Of a stretch of DNA of 64,000 nucleotides, positions 41,897 through 50,651 are shown one piece after another (positions within the stretch are counted from its first letter, which is position 1; each line of letters begins with the position of its first letter). The stretch is taken from positions 310,001-374,000 of the forward strand of contig NZ_JACCJZ010000017.1 in assembly GCF_013425765.1 (NCBI RefSeq). The letters run 5' to 3'. The DNA comes from Luteimonas deserti. GTDB lineage: Bacteria; Pseudomonadota; Gammaproteobacteria; Xanthomonadales; Xanthomonadaceae. Position numbers and translations under genes: made by a program. The notes under the pieces were generated by a model. The model saw only the letters and a list, made by a program, of their open reading frames with translations. It did no database searches and was not told the DNA's origin.

Positions 41897-43201
41897 ATGC
41901 CTCGCCTGCGCCCTGCAGCCCTGCTCGTGCTCTGCCTGGTCCCGTTGCTCGCCGCCGGCGCGCGTGAGCCGCACCGTGTGGCTGGAGACGCTTGCGACGG
42001 CTACCCGCGTCTGGCCATCGGCACGATGCGCGGCATGTGCGCAGGCCTGGTGCTCGGCCCCACGACGCAGGACCCGACGCGGCCGCTGCGCCTGCCGCGG
42101 TCACTGCTGCAACTCGATGCCGACACCTGGCTGGTGACCGACCTCGGCGCCTGGGAAGGCGCGCGTGGCGCGGTCTGGCGGATCCGGACGGGCGTGGGCA
42201 CCAAGGCTCGGCTGGACCGCGTGCTGGATGGCCTGCACCTGCCGCATGCCATCGCCCGCGGCCCCGACGGCGCGATCTACGTCGGCGAGATGAGCCGGAT
42301 CCTGCGATTCGATCCCGGCGCCGTGGAGCCGGCCGCGACCGTGCAGACGGTGATCGACGGACTTCCCGACAACCGCCTGCATGCCCACCGGCATCCCTTG
42401 TCCAAGTTCGTCTTTCTTCCGGGCGGCGATCTGCTGGTCAACGTCGGCGCACCGAGCGACCAGTGCGCGGGGCCGGCGCTGCGTACCGACGAAGGCCGCT
42501 GCGCACAGAGCGAAGGCGACGAGGATGCGGCCAGTCTTCGGCTGTACCGGTACGCCGGAGGCGGGCGATGGTCGTCCGACCACGAAGTCTTCGCGCGTGG
42601 CCTGCGCAATTCGGTGGCCCTCGCGGTGCATGCATCGGGCACGGTGCTGCAGGGCGAGAACAGTTACGACTTCGCTACCCGGTGGTCACCGTTCGAGGAA
42701 CTCAACATCGTCGAGGCCGGACACCACTATGGCTGGCCCTACTGTTTCGATCGGGACCGGGCGACCCCCGCCTGGCCGGAGCGTGCCGGATGGTGCCGGG
42801 CGGCGACGCATACCGCGCCCGCCCTGCTGCTGCCGCCCCATGCCGCACCGTTGGACATGCTCTGGTACGAGGGGGCCATGTTCCCCGCATTGCAGGGTCG
42901 GCTGCTGATGAGCTGGCACGGCCATCGCTCGGTGGGTGGACGCATCGCGAGTTTCGCGGTCGATGACCGGGGTGTGCCGACGGTCGATGCGCACCCGCGC
43001 TTTCCGGTCCATGGCCAGGGCATGCGTGCCTACGGCGCCGGTCCCGCCGCCACGCCGGTGGAGCTGACCCCCGGCTGGGGTCTGGAGCGCGGCGTGCGGC
43101 CCCAGGGGTCGCCGGTCGGCCTGGCGGTCGCCGATGACGGCGCCATCTGGGCCACCGACGATCGCGCGGGCCTGGTCATCCGCTTCGCCCGCGACGACTG
43201 A
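41897..43201 (+). CDS. PQQ-type sugar/sorbosone dehydrogenase-like secreted protein
   Basis: 434 residues with a signal peptide (PRLRPAALLVLCLVPLLAAG). A six-bladed propeller follows: YPRLAIGTMRGMCAGLVLG, HLPHAIARGPDGAIYVGEMS, LHAHRHPLSKFVFLPGGDLL, VFARGLRNSVALAVHASG, NIVEAGHHYGWPYCF and PQGSPVGLAVADDGAIWATD. This is the GDH-B/sorbosone dehydrogenase (Gdh) family, which binds pyrroloquinoline quinone; the asp/arg/his residues cannot be fully checked by eye. It oxidises a sugar in the periplasm, perhaps the product of the receptor system upstream, since it is the last gene in the same direction. A second, fused paralogue is at 50685. Confidence 0.8.
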   Translation: MPRLRPAALLVLCLVPLLAAGAREPHRVAGDACDGYPRLAIGTMRGMCAGLVLGPTTQDPTRPLRLPRSLLQLDADTWLVTDLGAWEGARGAVWRIRTGVGTKARLDRVLDGLHLPHAIARGPDGAIYVGEMSRILRFDPGAVEPAATVQTVIDGLPDNRLHAHRHPLSKFVFLPGGDLLVNVGAPSDQCAGPALRTDEGRCAQSEGDEDAASLRLYRYAGGGRWSSDHEVFARGLRNSVALAVHASGTVLQGENSYDFATRWSPFEELNIVEAGHHYGWPYCFDRDRATPAWPERAGWCRAATHTAPALLLPPHAAPLDMLWYEGAMFPALQGRLLMSWHGHRSVGGRIASFAVDDRGVPTVDAHPRFPVHGQGMRAYGAGPAATPVELTPGWGLERGVRPQGSPVGLAVADDGAIWATDDRAGLVIRFARDD

Positions 43202-43237
43202 GCCGGGCGCCAGGGCCGAATCCGCGCACCGCGCTGC

Positions 43238-44203
43238 TCACTGCTCGAGATAGCGTGCGGCTTCGTCCTCGTAGATCTCGTAGCCGGGCGCGAGATGCGG
43301 CAGCAGCAGCCGCAGCCATGCACGGCTGATCAGTCGTGTTTCGCGCGCGCAGCCGCGGGCACGCTGGGCGGTGAGGTCGCCGGTATCCACCATGCCGGCG
43401 AAACTGTCCGGATCGGTCCCGTAGATCAGGCATTGCAGATTGAAGTACCGCTGCTCGCCCAGCGCGTGTTCCGCTGCGTACGCCTCCAGATCGTAGGCGC
43501 CAGTGCTGTCGGAGAGCATCCAGTTGGCGGCCATGCGCAGGTTGGCGATCACCTCGGCGGGCGTCTCCTCCACCCCGGCGAAGCGCAGCATCAGGATTGC
43601 CGCGAGCTGGTCGACCGCGTCTTCCTGGCGTCCGGTCACCGGGAGATCCAGCAGGTGCACGAGCGCATGTCCGGTTTCGTGCAGCACGATGAAGCGGATA
43701 TTGGCCCGCGTGTAACGCAGGGGATGGTCCTCCGCCAGGCGGCTCGCGCGCTGCTGGTCCTGGCCGCGCTCGTACAGCGTGCGCAGCGTCTCGTAGCACA
43801 GCACGACTTCGGCATCGGCCGGGCGGTAGAACGCGCCGAATTCGCCACACTCCTGGGTGACATAGCGCAGGCGGCGCGGCAGCGCGAACATGCCGTCGAT
43901 CGCCTGCACCTCCGGCAAGCGCTGCAGCAGATCGGCTTCCAGGACGCGCTCGTGGATCGCCTGCAGATCGTGCGAACGCGGGGGGCGGTAGACGTACTCG
44001 AACGGCGGCGGGGCCGGGCGCGCAGATACGTGCGGATGCCCACGGCGCACCTGCACCACCGCACGCAGGGCGTCCGCCCACGCCTGCGGGGCCGGATCGA
44101 CGCGGCCGGGATTGCGCAGGCGGTCGCCTGCGCCGCCTGTGCACCCGAGGGCGAGCAGCGCCGCCATCAGCCCCGCTACGGTCGCGCGGTGGCAACGGGA
44201 CAT
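43238..44203 (-). CDS. DUF4344-type zinc metallopeptidase lipoprotein
   Basis: 321 residues. The start MSRCHRATVAGLMAALLALG, followed at once by CTGG, ends in a lipobox with Cys21, so it is anchored in a membrane facing the periplasm. The zinc motif HETGHALVHL (175-184) with a further acidic ligand in REDAVDQLAA (about 193) is that of DUF4344 metallopeptidases, which share the M-type HExxH fold. Substrate unknown. I chose ATG 44203 for the lipobox; longer frames are not supported. It is convergent with the PQQ-type dehydrogenase and next to the EF-Tu-like gene on the same strand, 126 bases downstream of it. Confidence 0.82.
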   Translation of the reverse strand: MSRCHRATVAGLMAALLALGCTGGAGDRLRNPGRVDPAPQAWADALRAVVQVRRGHPHVSARPAPPPFEYVYRPPRSHDLQAIHERVLEADLLQRLPEVQAIDGMFALPRRLRYVTQECGEFGAFYRPADAEVVLCYETLRTLYERGQDQQRASRLAEDHPLRYTRANIRFIVLHETGHALVHLLDLPVTGRQEDAVDQLAAILMLRFAGVEETPAEVIANLRMAANWMLSDSTGAYDLEAYAAEHALGEQRYFNLQCLIYGTDPDSFAGMVDTGDLTAQRARGCARETRLISRAWLRLLLPHLAPGYEIYEDEAARYLEQ

Positions 44204-44329
44204 CCGCCAGTGCAGGACACGGGACTCGGTGCCGGAACCGCGGATGTCGGGCGTCGTCGGGTCGCCGGCGGCAGTGGGCAGCCGCGTGCGCATCGCAGGT
44301 ATCACGTCGACGGCGCCGTCGAAGGAGGC

Positions 44330-44737
44330 TCAGGGGCGAGCGGACGTCGGGGTTTCCGGCGCGCGTACCAGGACATGCCCCACGTTCTTGCCGCCTTCGC
44401 GCACCGTCACACGCGTTCCGGGCGCCACCGAAACGGCGTTGCGGCAGTCCAGGGTGACGTCGCCGGTTTCGCCCGGGGCGATCGTGCGCACCCCTTGCGC
44501 AAGATGGATCGTGCAGATCACCTCGCGCCCACCGAACACGAGCGTCGGCCTGTATTTGCTGAAGATGGGCGTCCTGCGCGCATCGCGTCCGCTCTCCGAC
44601 CCGTTCAAGCTCAGTGCGCCCGCGATGGGTCGGCCGGCATCGAAGTCGATGGCGGCAGGTCCGGGCTCGCTTGCACCTGCAGAGGTGGCGAGAAGCAGCG
44701 CGAGCAGGCCTGCGGTGGTTGCGCAGATGAGATTCAT
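44330..44737 (-). CDS. Exported protein resembling domain III of elongation factor Tu
   Basis: 135 residues with a signal peptide (NLICATTAGLLALLLATSAG, then Ala-Ser-Glu). The mature part reads like EF-Tu domain III alone: LNGSESGRDARRTPIFSKYR (compare EF-Tu LSKDEGGRHTPFF..YR), PTLVFGGREVICTIHL, GVRTIAPGETGDVTLDC and GTRVTVREGGKNVGHVLV (compare FAIREGGRTVGAGVV). No GTPase domain is present and the export signal is clear, so this cannot be a translation factor. Such a beta-barrel could bind another protein or a ligand at the cell surface. TAGCCT, a -10-like hexamer, lies 28 bases upstream. The finding deserves a structural check. Confidence 0.75.
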   Translation of the reverse strand: MNLICATTAGLLALLLATSAGASEPGPAAIDFDAGRPIAGALSLNGSESGRDARRTPIFSKYRPTLVFGGREVICTIHLAQGVRTIAPGETGDVTLDCRNAVSVAPGTRVTVREGGKNVGHVLVRAPETPTSARP

Positions 44738-45203
44738 GGCATGGCGTCCGTGCGGGTGAACCGCAAGGCTAGCCGCGCACGCGATGGAGTGCCACCGCGT
44801 TCGCCATGGCTGCGCACGTGCGGCGCCACGAATGCGACGGCGTGCCGCGCCCACCGCAGTCGCATGCCGCGCAGCCTGAACCCCGCCACTTGATCAAGGG
44901 TCAGCGCTCCGTATGCGTCGGCCCGCCCTGGCCGATGCGTGGTGATGACATCGGCGTGGTGATGAACCCGGACGGCCATCCTGCAGGCCGGCGCGCCGGT
45001 ATCGCGGCGGAGAAAAGCGCCCAGCGAGCACCCATGGCCGAAACCGACGCATCACTGCTCGCCACGGGAGGGACGTGGCCGGGGCCGGGGTTGTTCCGGC
45101 CACGGTCGCTGCTGGCGTGGAAACCCTGTCCGTCAGGACGGACCGCCTCATCGATGCCCGTGCTGGCAGTCGGCGACGGAACATGCCCGCAGCCGTGCAG
45201 GCC
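44738..45203. other. Intergenic region
   Basis: About 465 bases between the EF-Tu-like gene and the HPF-like gene. Frames here look like chance ORFs. It holds the TAGCCT -10-like element (44771-44766, minus) of the EF-Tu-like gene. Confidence 0.45.
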
Positions 45204-45533
45204 TCAATACCCGCGTTGCTTCTCGATCCGCGAATCCAGGAGGCTCTTGAGCTTGTCGCAGGCACCGCGGATCGCACGCTCCACATCCTGGTCGTCGTGG
45301 CTCGCGCCGATCGGATCGTCGTTCTGCATGCGCGCCTCGAGCGCGCAGCGCTTGTCGTTCGGCCCGCCCTTGCTGGAGTTGCTGTCGGACAGGAACACCT
45401 CGATCCGGCTCAGACGCGGGTAGAAACGGCCCAGATGCTGCTCGAGCATCGCGTTGACCCGCGCTTCGAGTGCGTCGTTGCCATCGATGTGGTTGTCGGT
45501 GTTGAACTGGATATTCAAGAAGCGCTCCTGCAT
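45204..45533 (-). CDS. HPF/RaiA family ribosome-associated protein
   Basis: 109 residues, the short hibernation-factor size. It begins ERFLNIQFNTDNHIDGNDAL and continues EARVNAMLEQHLGRFYPRLS, RIEVFLSDSN, then KRCALEARMQNDDPIGASHD and a helix DVERAIRGACDKLKSLLDSR. This is the beta-alpha-beta-beta-beta-alpha fold of HPF/YfiA, which lies in the ribosomal decoding channel and keeps idle ribosomes inactive. The acidic-polar loop after the third strand (SDSNSSKGGPND) is longer than in E. coli HPF. It is followed on the same strand by nothing convincing; a sodium channel gene lies upstream. Confidence 0.82.
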   Translation of the reverse strand: MQERFLNIQFNTDNHIDGNDALEARVNAMLEQHLGRFYPRLSRIEVFLSDSNSSKGGPNDKRCALEARMQNDDPIGASHDDQDVERAIRGACDKLKSLLDSRIEKQRGY

Positions 45534-45608
45534 CTACGGATGGAGTCAGCGTAACGACGACGCACTTGAGTCACCGTGAAGCCCCGGCGCGGCGCAACCC
45601 GGCATGGC

Positions 45609-46457
45609 CTAGGGTGCGGCGCGCGCTTCAAGCAGGGTGCGCAGGCTGCGGATCTCGTCGCGCAATGCACGCACTTCCGCATGGACGTCAGCTTCGATGT
45701 GCTCCTGGGTGCGGTCCAGCGCATCCAGCGTGTCGGCGTGCTCGGCTTCGGACACCGTCTGCATCGCGTCCACGATGACGCCGATGAACAGGTTGAGCAT
45801 GGTGAATGTGGCGATGAGGATGAAGGGAATGAAGAATGCCCAGGCATACGGGAACTCCTGCATCACCGGTCGCGAAATGCCCATCGACCAGCTCTCCAGA
45901 GTCATGATCTGGAACAGCGAGTAGAACGAGCGGCCGATGTTGCCGAACCAGTCCGGAAACGCGGCCCCGAACAGGTTGGTGGCGATCACCGCACAGACGT
46001 AATAGATCAGCACGAGCACCATGCCGATCGACAGCAGGCCCGGCACCGCGCCGAGCAGGGCGCCCACCACGCGGCGCATCGACGGCACGATGGTCAGCAC
46101 GCGCAACACGCGCAGCACCCGCAACGCACGCAGTACCGAGAACGGGCCGGACGCGGGCACCAGCGCGATGGTGACCACCGCGAAATCGAACAGGCTCCAG
46201 GGATCGGTGAAGAACCGGGCGCGGTGCACGAACAGGCGGATCGCGATCTCGGTCACGAAGACCGCGAGGATCGCCGTGTCGGCCAGGCGGATCAGGTCGC
46301 CGTAGGCCGCGACGATGCGCGGCGAGGTCTCCATGCCCAGCAGGATCGCATTGACGATGATCAGTACGAGGATGCCGGTCTGCACCCGGGGATGGGCGAT
46401 GACGGTATGCAGGCGGCCGCGCAGGCCGTGGTGTTCGGTCACACTGGTGTCGCGCAT
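45609..46457 (-). CDS. Bacterial voltage-gated sodium channel (BacNaV type)
   Basis: 282 residues, the right length for a NaChBac-like subunit, four of which form the channel. Six helices are visible. S4 carries arginines every third residue, RALRVLRVLRVLTIVPSMRR (about 110-129), the voltage sensor. The pore loop has TLESWSM (186-192), almost the TLESWAS/TLESWSM selectivity filter of bacterial Na channels, where the Glu ring selects sodium. After S6 a soluble tail forms a coiled coil (EHIEADVHAEVRALRDEIRS). It probably helps pH or salt homeostasis or motility-linked signalling. No regulatory gene is adjacent. Confidence 0.88.
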   Translation of the reverse strand: MRDTSVTEHHGLRGRLHTVIAHPRVQTGILVLIIVNAILLGMETSPRIVAAYGDLIRLADTAILAVFVTEIAIRLFVHRARFFTDPWSLFDFAVVTIALVPASGPFSVLRALRVLRVLRVLTIVPSMRRVVGALLGAVPGLLSIGMVLVLIYYVCAVIATNLFGAAFPDWFGNIGRSFYSLFQIMTLESWSMGISRPVMQEFPYAWAFFIPFILIATFTMLNLFIGVIVDAMQTVSEAEHADTLDALDRTQEHIEADVHAEVRALRDEIRSLRTLLEARAAP

Positions 46458-47215
46458 GGGAGCTCCGGAGCAAGTGACGCGCGGCCGGGTCGCCGGGCGA
46501 GCCGGCGGGCCGGGGCCGCAAACCGGCCCATGCTAGCGGGCATGGGCGACGGACGCAGCTTCGCGTGAGTCCGGACGCCAGGTGCGGCGAGCAGCCTCGG
46601 CGCAGGGCGCCACGGGCCCGTGCCCGGCACGTCTGTCGCCCGGCCTGTGCCGCCCGACGAGCAGGAAGATCTGCGTCTCGCCGCGTCGACGGGTGCGGGC
46701 GCATCGAGCCGCCGATTCCCACGTGTGATCTGTCCGGCCCAGCAGGCGGTGCGCCGATCGGGGGGCGGCCTCAGGGTGCTCGAACGCTGCGGCTACGCAC
46801 CCCGATACGCGGTGCGCGTCTCGACCGGCTGCACTCAACAGACCTATGTCCACCGCCGCTACGTCGGTCACCCGGCGGCGGGTGAAAGCGAGCGCTACGC
46901 TGGGGGGTCGTCCGCAGCCCCCGATCTCCGCACGTTCCGACGTTCGACACGGTGCCGGGCTTCTTGCGTTCATGACGCTGCAGCGTAGGGGTGTGCGCCC
47001 CTCGGTGCCTCGGCACCTCCAGCCCGATATCCGTCGCGTCTCGAGGTGACGTGCGCGGGTGCTGGGGGGTGGGGCGAGTGCGCCGGACAATGTGCACCGG
47101 ACGCGGAGCGGTCGATCGAACGCGCGTTCGTTTGTGATCACCTGCTTCGAGCCGTGTCGTCACGCCATGGAGCAAGACTCGAATCGAGCGTTCGCTGCGC
47201 CGCTCGCGAGAGCTT
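46458..47215. other. Long intergenic region
   Basis: About 760 bases with no gene that I can support. Frames on both strands are Arg/Pro/Ser-rich. TAGCAT on the minus strand (46536-46531) may be the -10 of the channel gene, 73 bases before its ATG. Confidence 0.45.
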
Positions 47216-48106
47216 TCAGTCTGTTGCGCACTCCCGTCGCCAGGCCTTGAAGCGACGGCGCCAGGCCTTGACCAGCCCGGTCGGTGGCTCGGCGTAGAGG
47301 CGGGCGCCGAGCGCGCCCGCCTGCCGGGCGAGTGCGTGCTGACGCGCGCGGATGCGGGTGTCCAGCGCTGCGACCGCTTCCGGGCCGATGTCGGGTCGCG
47401 TCGGCACTCGCTCGGCGAGGACGGCGAGATCGTGGTGGTCGCCCAGCAATGCGCCGAGGGCATCCGCGCAGTTGCGCTGGGCCCGCATGGGGCCTGGCCA
47501 GATCGGCTGCAGGATGCGCAGGTGCATGGCGTGATCCTTGGCGCGCTTGCGCCAGGTGTGGAAGGCATCGTCATCACCCTGCTCGTCGGCGGTGCGCATC
47601 GCCTTGCGGCCGCGGCGATAACTGTCTTCCAGGCCGTCGGCGACCGCATCGAAGCCCCGGGCGTCGATCCGCCATGTGTCGATGCGGAGCAGGGCGTCCT
47701 GCAGTGCGCTGCGAGCAGCAGCGAGCAACGCATCGGGCGCCTCCAGCCGCGCGGTGGCGTCGCGGCGCATGCGCAGCGCATCGCGCACCGCCGTCATGGC
47801 GGCAGGAGCGTCGGACCGGATCAGCTGCTCGAAGGTGTCGAGCTGGACCGTGGCATCGCGCAGCGGCCCGAGCGGACCCGCGATGTCGCGGAACCTGGCG
47901 TTCTCGTCCTTGTAGCCGGAGAACGATGGCCGCACGAGACGCAGCAGTCCACGTACCTTCTTGCAGCGCTTGCGCACATCGTGGATCACCGTATCCGGCG
48001 CGTCCCGGCTGTCGATCCGGTCGACCGCCTTGCGTACCTGCTCGCATGCGATCCGGCGTACCGCCGCCTGCATGTCGGGGTCCTCGCGCAGAAGGTGATA
48101 CGCCAT
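47216..48106 (-). CDS. CHAD domain protein
   Basis: 296 residues of repeated alpha-helices with conserved His and Arg/Lys positions: AVDRIDSRDAPDTVIHDVRK, RCKKVRGLLRLVRPSFSGYK, NARFRDIAGPLGPLRDATVQ, FHTWRKRAKDHAMHLRIL and LGALLGDHHDLAVLAE. The HDVRKRCKK and HTWRKRAKDH blocks are the two copies of the CHAD signature, which makes a positively charged channel for polyphosphate. It is not fused to a CYTH triphosphatase and none is nearby. The last 30 residues have a small internal repeat (KAWRRRFKAWRRE). GGAG lies 8 bases before the ATG. Confidence 0.88.
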   Translation of the reverse strand: MAYHLLREDPDMQAAVRRIACEQVRKAVDRIDSRDAPDTVIHDVRKRCKKVRGLLRLVRPSFSGYKDENARFRDIAGPLGPLRDATVQLDTFEQLIRSDAPAAMTAVRDALRMRRDATARLEAPDALLAAARSALQDALLRIDTWRIDARGFDAVADGLEDSYRRGRKAMRTADEQGDDDAFHTWRKRAKDHAMHLRILQPIWPGPMRAQRNCADALGALLGDHHDLAVLAERVPTRPDIGPEAVAALDTRIRARQHALARQAGALGARLYAEPPTGLVKAWRRRFKAWRRECATD

Positions 48107-48304
48107 GCAGATACTCCATCGGGTGGGACACCGGTCTAGCAGGACGGGCGTGATCGAACAGGCAGCGTCCCCGGACGCGTGCGGGTCGGACCGTGGAGGT
48201 ACGGCGGTTCCCGCGGAGATTCCGGTGCCGTGGAGGCTTTCCCCCGGTTCACGCCGGCGCAACATGCGCGTGTCGAGACTCGCCCGACCAGGCAGGGGGC
48301 GGCG

Positions 48305-49120
48305 ATGCAGCGAGCGGATGCAGGTGGGCACATGGTGCGCAGGGCTGGCGGCTGGGTGCCGCCCCTGGCGAGGCTCGGGTACGCGGCCAAGGGCATCGTG
48401 TTCATGCTCGTCGGCTGGATCGCACTGCAGGCCGCGATGGATGCCGGCAGTCCCCAGGGATCGGCGGGCGCGCTCGCCTCCCTGACCGACGAGCGTGGTG
48501 GACGGGTCGCGTTGTTGATGATCGCAGCAGGGCTGCTGTGCCACGTCGCCTGGCGCGCGGTGCAGGCGCTGATCGATCCCGAACATCCGGGTGGCATCGA
48601 TGCGCGCCGTGTGGCCATGCGGGCGTTCTACGCACTCAGCGGCGTGATCTACACATCGCTGGCCTTGACCGCATGGCGCCTCAGTCAGGGCCGGCCGGAC
48701 GGCTCCGGCGAGGGCCAGACCCTGTGGGTCCGCAGGCTGCTGGAACAGCCATTCGGGACCTGGCTGGTGATGGCGGTCGGCATCGGTGTGATGCTCTATG
48801 GTCTGCAGCAGATCCATGCCGCCTGGACCGGGAACCTCGACAAGCGCATGACCGGCAGCGCGCATGCCCACGTCTCGCGGGGGGTGCGCCTGGTCGGGCG
48901 CATCGGCACGGCGGCACGCGGCATCGTGTTTCTTCCCATCGGCTGGTTCGTCTTCGGCGCCGGACGCGAATACCGTGCCGAGAACGCGGCCGACACCGCC
49001 GAGGTCTTGCGGATGCTCGGGCACGGCTGGCTGCTGATGGCCGTCGCCGCGGGACTCGTGGCCTACGGCATCTACCAGCTGGCGAAAGCGGTGTATCGCC
49101 GGATCGACGCGCCCGCCTGA
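48305..49120 (+). CDS. DUF1206 family membrane protein
   Basis: 271 residues with six hydrophobic segments arranged as three tandem pairs, as in DUF1206. Each pair starts with a motif of the type LARLGYAAKGIVFMLVGWIA, MRAFYALSGVIYTSLALTAW, or LVGRIGTAARGIVFLPIGWF, where an Arg/Lys-Gly-x-x-Tyr/Phe run follows the helix start. Function unknown; members sit in the inner membrane. I chose ATG 48305; an in-frame ATG at 48332 is also possible. It is divergent from the CHAD protein gene, with about 200 bases between them. Confidence 0.83.
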   Translation: MQRADAGGHMVRRAGGWVPPLARLGYAAKGIVFMLVGWIALQAAMDAGSPQGSAGALASLTDERGGRVALLMIAAGLLCHVAWRAVQALIDPEHPGGIDARRVAMRAFYALSGVIYTSLALTAWRLSQGRPDGSGEGQTLWVRRLLEQPFGTWLVMAVGIGVMLYGLQQIHAAWTGNLDKRMTGSAHAHVSRGVRLVGRIGTAARGIVFLPIGWFVFGAGREYRAENAADTAEVLRMLGHGWLLMAVAAGLVAYGIYQLAKAVYRRIDAPA

Positions 49121-49184
49121 GCGGGGTGGTTAGGCGCGGCGTCGAAGCGCCCCCGATCGAACGCACAAGTGTGCGCTCGACGTC

Positions 49185-49781
49185 TCAGCCCGCGGTGTCG
49201 AGCGCGTGGTGGATCAATACCACGCACTGCGATGCGAACAGCATCCGCGGACCGAGCGCGAGTTTGCGCGCGCCCAGGCGCTCCAGTCCTTGCAGGCTTT
49301 TCTTCGGCATCGGGATGTGGTCGGTCAGGAGAAAGCAGGGCGCGTCCGCGAAGGACTGTTCGCCGATCGGCGCGCCCTTGCGGTCCATGACGAACAGCTG
49401 GTGATCCGAGGCGAGGTGCTGCACCACCCGCTCGAAGCTCGAGGTCTGCACCGTGACACCCGCAGCTACAGGCCGGATTTCGTCCTTGCCCATGCCGACG
49501 GAGACGTCGAGCGCCCGGGCGATTCCGGCCAGCAACGTGCGTTCGTCGAATCCGCCGATATCCTGCATCGCGGCCGCCTCGAACCGGATGGTCCGCGAGA
49601 AGTCACGCGTGCTCTCGAGCACCAGGTAGACCACTACGTCGTCGCGGTGCGATTGCGCGACGAAGATCGCGTTCATCAGCGTGTGCGCCAGAATCTCCGT
49701 GTGCGCGTCCCGGCCCACCGAAGCCAGCAGCGCCCGGCTGTCGGTCGGAGCGGCCCGTGCCCTCAGTACGAACGTGCGCAT
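49185..49781 (-). CDS. TrmY-type tRNA (pseudouridine) methyltransferase, DUF358
   Basis: 198 residues of the SPOUT fold. Characteristic segments are RALLASVGRDAHTEILAHTL, RDDVVVYLVLESTRDFSRTI, RFEAAAMQDIGGFDERTLLA and, near the end, CFLLTDHIPMPKKSLQGLER with LALGPRMLFASQCVVLIHHAL forming the knotted SAM-binding site. Archaeal TrmY makes N1-methylpseudouridine at position 54 of tRNA. Bacterial members are often annotated the same way, but their target is less certain because bacterial T-loops normally carry ribothymidine at 54. I chose ATG 49781 (GGTGAAT upstream); a longer frame reaches 49946 without support. Confidence 0.78.
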   Translation of the reverse strand: MRTFVLRARAAPTDSRALLASVGRDAHTEILAHTLMNAIFVAQSHRDDVVVYLVLESTRDFSRTIRFEAAAMQDIGGFDERTLLAGIARALDVSVGMGKDEIRPVAAGVTVQTSSFERVVQHLASDHQLFVMDRKGAPIGEQSFADAPCFLLTDHIPMPKKSLQGLERLGARKLALGPRMLFASQCVVLIHHALDTAG

Positions 49782-50037
49782 GTGATTCACCGTCGGTGCT
49801 GCCCTCTTGGCCGGGCGGCTATTGTCCCGGGAAGCCGTGTGGAGGTCGACAGCGGATCCGCGTGGATCGCAGGCGAGCGCGAGCCGGACGTGCATGCGCG
49901 CCGCGCGTCCCGGCGTGAGGGTGGCCGTGCACGACGGTGGATTCACCGCGATGCACGGAGGATGGACGTGCCGGCCTGCTCATCGCGCGGATGACGCGGC
50001 TGTGGCACGTCACGTTCGAGAGGGGACCGCGTCGCCT

Positions 50038-50493
50038 ATGCACATTCCGGATGATTCGCACCGACCCGCGGGCGCGACCTGCGACGAGGTGGTGGGCACG
50101 TGGCGACTGGTCGCCTACGACGTGGAGATAGCGGGCTCGGGTGAGCGCTTTCCCCCGATGGGCGAGCGTCCGTCAGGCTACGTGATCTTCAGCGCGCAGG
50201 GGCGCGTGTGGTTCATGCTCACGGCCGAGGGCCGCGAGCCGGGCGACACCGATCGCGAACTCGCGCGACTGCTCGAGACCCTCATCGCCTACACCGGCCG
50301 GTATCGCATCGAAGGGGATGACTGGATCACCGCGGTGGACGTGGCCTGGAACCCTGCCTGGGTGGGTACCGAACAGCGCCGGCAGTTCAGGCTCGCCGAC
50401 GACCGGCTCGAGGTGCTGACGCCCTGGCGGGTGATGCCGAACTGGGCGGAAAAGGGTGACACGCGGAGCATCATCACCTTCGTCCGCGAATAG
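50038..50493 (+). CDS. Lipocalin-like domain protein
   Basis: 151 residues, no signal peptide. The segments VGTWRLVAYDVEIAG, SGYVIFSAQGRVWFMLTAEG, GRYRIEGDDWITAVDVAWNP and FRLADDRLEVLTPW are those of the lipocalin-like (lipocalin-5) family, where GTW starts the first strand of an eight-stranded barrel. Ligand unknown. It ends before two small inverted repeats (about 50493-50533), which may form a terminator, and is followed by the PQQ-PEBP fusion gene in the same direction. Confidence 0.78.
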   Translation: MHIPDDSHRPAGATCDEVVGTWRLVAYDVEIAGSGERFPPMGERPSGYVIFSAQGRVWFMLTAEGREPGDTDRELARLLETLIAYTGRYRIEGDDWITAVDVAWNPAWVGTEQRRQFRLADDRLEVLTPWRVMPNWAEKGDTRSIITFVRE

Positions 50494-50517
50494 CCGGGAT
50501 CATGCCCGGGCACGCCG

Positions 50518-50533
50518 CAGGCGTTGACGCCTG
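50518..50533 (+). terminator. Inverted repeat after lipocalin-like gene
   Basis: CAGGCGT and ACGCCTG, 24 bases after the stop, form a 7-base stem with a 2-base centre. Weak, no U-tract, tentative. Confidence 0.25.
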
Positions 50534-50645
50534 TGCGACGCAGTCCGTGGCGGCCGGGTGAGCATTCGTTGCGCGGCGGTGAAAAAACGTCGCGGGTAAC
50601 GCCCTGGTGGGGCGCGGATTCTCGTTGGCACGACACCTTGACACC

Positions 50646-50651
50646 TAGCGT
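50646..50651 (+). promoter_or_regulatory. -10-like element TAGCGT
   Basis: TAGCGT ends 34 bases before the ATG of the PQQ-PEBP gene and touches the large inverted repeat that follows. Confidence 0.35.

Noticed and set aside
47235..47275. Direct repeat GCCAGGCCTTGA
   Set aside because: It lies inside the CHAD gene and encodes the repeated KAWRR segment, not a mobile or regulatory repeat.
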